Both the position numbers and the translations under genes were made by a program. From positions 60,468,397 to 60,532,396 of the forward strand of contig NC_037088.1 in NCBI RefSeq assembly GCF_002994745.2: 64,000 nucleotides of DNA. Reading direction: 5' to 3'. This DNA is from Rosa chinensis. Lineage: Eukaryota; Streptophyta; Magnoliopsida; Rosales; Rosaceae. Shown here piece after piece: positions 60,865-64,000 of this stretch. Positions within the stretch are counted from its first letter, which is position 1, and each line of letters begins with the position of its first letter. The notes under the pieces are model-generated. The model was not told the origin of the DNA, searched no databases, and worked only from the letters and a program-made list of their open reading frames with translations.

Positions 60865-61490
60865 TGTTGGAAATTTTATGATTTAAAATTAAAAAATATT
60901 TTATTTATTTATTTATTTATTTTGGGGGTTATTTTTATTTTGTGTTTATTTCTCTATTTATGGTTTAACGGTTTTATGTTTTAAATATATGATTATTATT
61001 TGACCGTTATATGGTTAATGAGACTATTGATGGTCATAGTAATGTGTCCTATATAAGGGTACGTGGTTATGGTTGGAAGGCATATGGTGAGACATGAAAC
61101 ATGCACATGTGTGAGAGTTTAGATTGTCAGATAATGAGGGTATACATGACGGTATAATCCACCATAATGCAACCACTCTAGCCAAATACCTCTACCAAAG
61201 ATATTCTTACAAACTATACATATACATACTTTACTTATACACCGTTTTGAGTGCACGGGTGATAAAGGTTCAATGTGGCTTCTTAGATGCACGACAGAGC
61301 TCGAATAGTTGTTGTATTTTGGGGGAAGTTCGTCATTCAACCATGTGCAGTAGGGGACAAATCTTCTCTTAGGTCAGTGAGTTTGGACACCTCGACTCGA
61401 TAAGTTTTCCTATATAAAAATCTATATATTATATTATTTTCTTACTTTATTTTATTTTCTCATCTATATCATTATTGTTATTTCCCAACA
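60865..61490 (+). repeat. 5' LTR of the non-coding element (626 bp)
   Basis: Starts tgttggaaatttt and ends atttcccaaca, giving TG...CA ends with ~9 bp inverted repeats. A ctatataagggta TATA-like motif lies at about 61050. Confidence 0.8.
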
Positions 61491-63995
61491 TATTATCATA
61501 TTATTCTGTGTTTTTATTTTACAAGAATTCCGTCCCATATTTTTTACAACAATCTAAGAGAAGATTCGTAATGAATTTTTGTAAAATTTTTATCACCGAA
61601 TTTTGTTTATATTGTTCATCATTTATCTTGTCTTTGTTGTTAATACTAACGATGACGTCAGTCTTATCGCATTGATCAAATTCATTGAGACTCATGAAAA
61701 AGCTATATGCTTTAATAATTTGATTGAAGAGAAGAAGAAGATCGAGATACAAAAAAAAATATATGGGCCACAATCATCAAGTTGTGAAAGAGAATTTGCT
61801 AATTATAATGGTGTAACCGGCCACTATTCCGTTGGTGATCTTGACATGCATGCAAAACCAAATTGTAATTAATATGCAAGTTACAGGTATGAAGAGTAAA
61901 TAATTGTTTCTCTTATTGAGGTAGTAAATGTGTCTTATTACACTATATTGAATTTAATTTTATGAGTAATCATTTCATTTGAATTCATAACAAATTTATC
62001 TATTAACGCATTGAATCAACTTTGATATTTAGTCTAAATTATATTGAGTAAACAATTTTGTTTCACTTAAATTTTATTTCCATATATATGTAGCATGGAC
62101 AGTACGTATACCAAATATACTCCAGGTACACAGTCTTGTCAATTAGTTATTTTGAAGGACATTTTGATTCCCACATGTGATTGATTTGACTCTCCTATAT
62201 AATTGGTTTTAGCAATTAACCGCTATACGAAATTAATATTACCTCAACTAGTGTTTTAAATAAAGGTTTCAGCTACTGACGTTATTATTTAAGTTATGGT
62301 TTACGAATGTAATTGACCTAAAGTTTGTTGTAGCTCTTTATATGTTGTCAGTTCAGTTACAAATGATTTTTGCCTTTTGTTTCGAGAAGTTTATATTTCG
62401 TTGCAGTTACAGATTATAATCAATGATTATTTATCATTTTTTTTTCATACCTAAAATGATCGATGTTACTCCAAATTGTGGTGACAGATAGTAATTTTGT
62501 CTCATTATTAAATCTTAAGTAATAGTATTTATTGAGTTCCTAAGTTATTGCAGGAAAAGAAAATAAAGATGGTACGTTTTCTTTTACTTTCACAATTTAA
62601 TTTCTATGTGCATTACTAGATATACAAATGCCCTTTGTGTTAGCCAATGTATACACAAATACAACAGGTCATCTCATAAAAGAGAATGCTCCAGGAATAC
62701 TTGCAAGTTCAATCCGTAAGAAGTTTGTCATTTTTCTTTAATGAGCCAATAAGTTTTTTATTTATTTCAATAATGGGGGTTACTATTTGAAATTTTAACT
62801 ATTTCATTAATATTCTTTAATGTTTATTATTACGGACTTTTACATAACTGATTTTGTTATGACTTATGAGTATAATTCTCTCATAAAGAGGCTCTATCGT
62901 TGAGATGTGGGGGTAAGCTCTAGTTATAACTCCCATTAATATTTATAAACCTATCTTGAAGAACATTTAATATCATAGTAATCTGGGGGTTATGGTTTAT
63001 TCAATATCAGGAAATGTGGGGGTTATGGTTTATATTTTTGTTCACCATTTAATATTTATTTCAATGGTGTTTAAAAATTCCCTATGGTATTGTGGGGGTA
63101 ACACTCGTAGCAATTTATCTTACATGATCATTAAATAATTTGTGTATAATTATAAATTATCTTATTCTCATATGGAGGGAAAACACTCGTATGAGAATTG
63201 TGGCTGATGTTTTATTTGAGACTTGCAGACAAATTAAAATACAGAGTTTTGCGAGCTAAAGGGACAAGCAAGATATGACCAAAGGAAAATTAAAATAAAT
63301 AAAATATGACATAAGTCATATATATACCTCGTGGATGAGACTCTTATAGTCTCGAGGAGGAGGCTACATATAAAATTGCTGAAGGGGGATGTACTTAAGC
63401 CCATAAGGGAGTCACCTAGGGAGGTAACCCAACTTCTATGATTGGAGATCCCATGAAGGAAGTTCAGTGTGGTAAAAACAATCCATACTGCGTGACTCAA
63501 ATATAGCACACATAAATTTTAAGGATATATCCAAAAGAGATATTATCCTGTGCATCCCTAAGGCATTAGGTGCTATATTAAATGTGACGTTAGGAAGGGA
63601 AAACAATGATACCCTGAATGAGTTTCGAGACGGGAAAACTCCCACGGGGTCCGGGCACACGTACCCTTCGAGAACTCACCTAAGTGAGTTGTTCGTGAGG
63701 CCGTGACAATGAGAATTGGGCTGTTCTCTAATACTCTCATGAGAATCAAGATATGCGCACGGCCATAAATGCGCCAACACGCGAACCTATCTAATTATCC
63801 GTATTGTGTGTGTGATATGTTAAAGTTTGGTCAAAGGTATCCAAGTTCAAGACTGTGTCACTTTGGTTCCTCAAATGAAGACTATCAAACTAAGCTAGGT
63901 TCAAACCCGAAAGGTACCTATGCCGATTGCACAGTAAAAGCACTCAATTATTTTGTTTTAAATGATTTTATTTTAATTTTAAATCAGTGGGGAAG

Positions 63996-64000
63996 TGTTG
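63996..64000 (+). repeat. First five bases of the 3' LTR
   Basis: tgttg follows the purine tract agtggggaag at the window edge. It is too short to prove alone but agrees with the 5' LTR start. Confidence 0.5.

Larger units (their letters stand above)
60865..64000 (+). mobile_element. Non-coding LTR retrotransposon (LARD-like), right end beyond window
   Basis: The 5' LTR is 60865-61490. The last five bases of the window, tgttg, preceded by the purine-rich agtggggaag, fit the polypurine tract and first bases of the 3' LTR (the 5' LTR also starts tgttgg). The ~2.5 kb interior has no gag or pol domain, only short frames such as 61603-61872. It contains repeated tgtgggggt motifs between 62770 and 63100. 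It therefore depends on another element for mobility. Confidence 0.72.

Noticed and set aside
62770..63110. Five tgtgggggt motifs considered as a telomere-like or centromeric array
   Set aside because: Spacing is irregular and the unit does not match plant telomere repeats (TTTAGGG); they are better treated as internal repeats of the LTR element.

Overview
This is a plant nuclear genome window, eudicot by its gene content. Supporting features are an A-2 type DREB2 transcription factor, a tandem cluster of plant-specific CHX cation/H+ exchangers, AT-rich intergenic DNA, GT-AG introns, and many nested plant transposons. A woody rosid such as Rosaceae is my guess from the look of the DREB2 and CHX proteins, but the sequence alone does not prove it.

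Layout. 1-6.4 kb: an eroded TIR element, then a complete DREB2-like gene on the minus strand with a leader intron and a TATA box. 6.8-8.4 kb: a Mutator-like element (MULE A) with ~80 bp terminal inverted repeats and a perfect 9 bp target duplication. 10.0-24.0 kb: a large Helitron that appears coding-intact. It holds a four-exon RepHel gene (1513 aa, HUH plus two-tyrosine Rep and PIF1-like helicase), a nine-exon RPA70-like gene (509 aa), a possible unrecognised small multi-exon ORF upstream, and a textbook 3' hairpin plus CTAG. 24-29.5 kb: SINE and LINE-type insertions with target duplications. 29.5-32.9 kb: a nested stack of TIR elements, including MULE B, an inverted relative of MULE A.

33-60.9 kb is the CHX cluster. 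Three apparently complete genes (791, 798 and 798 aa, the same three-exon structure) and one truncated pseudogene lie in the same orientation. They are separated by a lectin-receptor pseudogene fragment, a truncated minus-strand Copia, a DUF4283-type retroelement remnant, and a decayed Copia (46.36-54.17 kb). That Copia's 5' LTR carries a hAT-type and a long-TIR MULE insertion, and its pol carries a solo LTR. A second Copia inserted into the fourth CHX copy. From 60.9 kb to the window end there is a non-coding LTR element whose 3' LTR starts at the last five bases.

Working together: DREB2 would act in the nucleus on dehydration/heat genes, and the CHX proteins on endomembranes or plasma membrane for monovalent cation/pH balance. 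The two show no visible regulatory link. CHX1 and CHX2 lack the family's Asn-Asp pair in the ion-binding helix, while CHX3 keeps it, which suggests functional divergence inside the cluster. In the Helitron, RepHel would nick and unwind DNA and the RPA-like protein would bind the displaced strand. All exon models were derived by hand from splice consensus and phase agreement; no database search was run.
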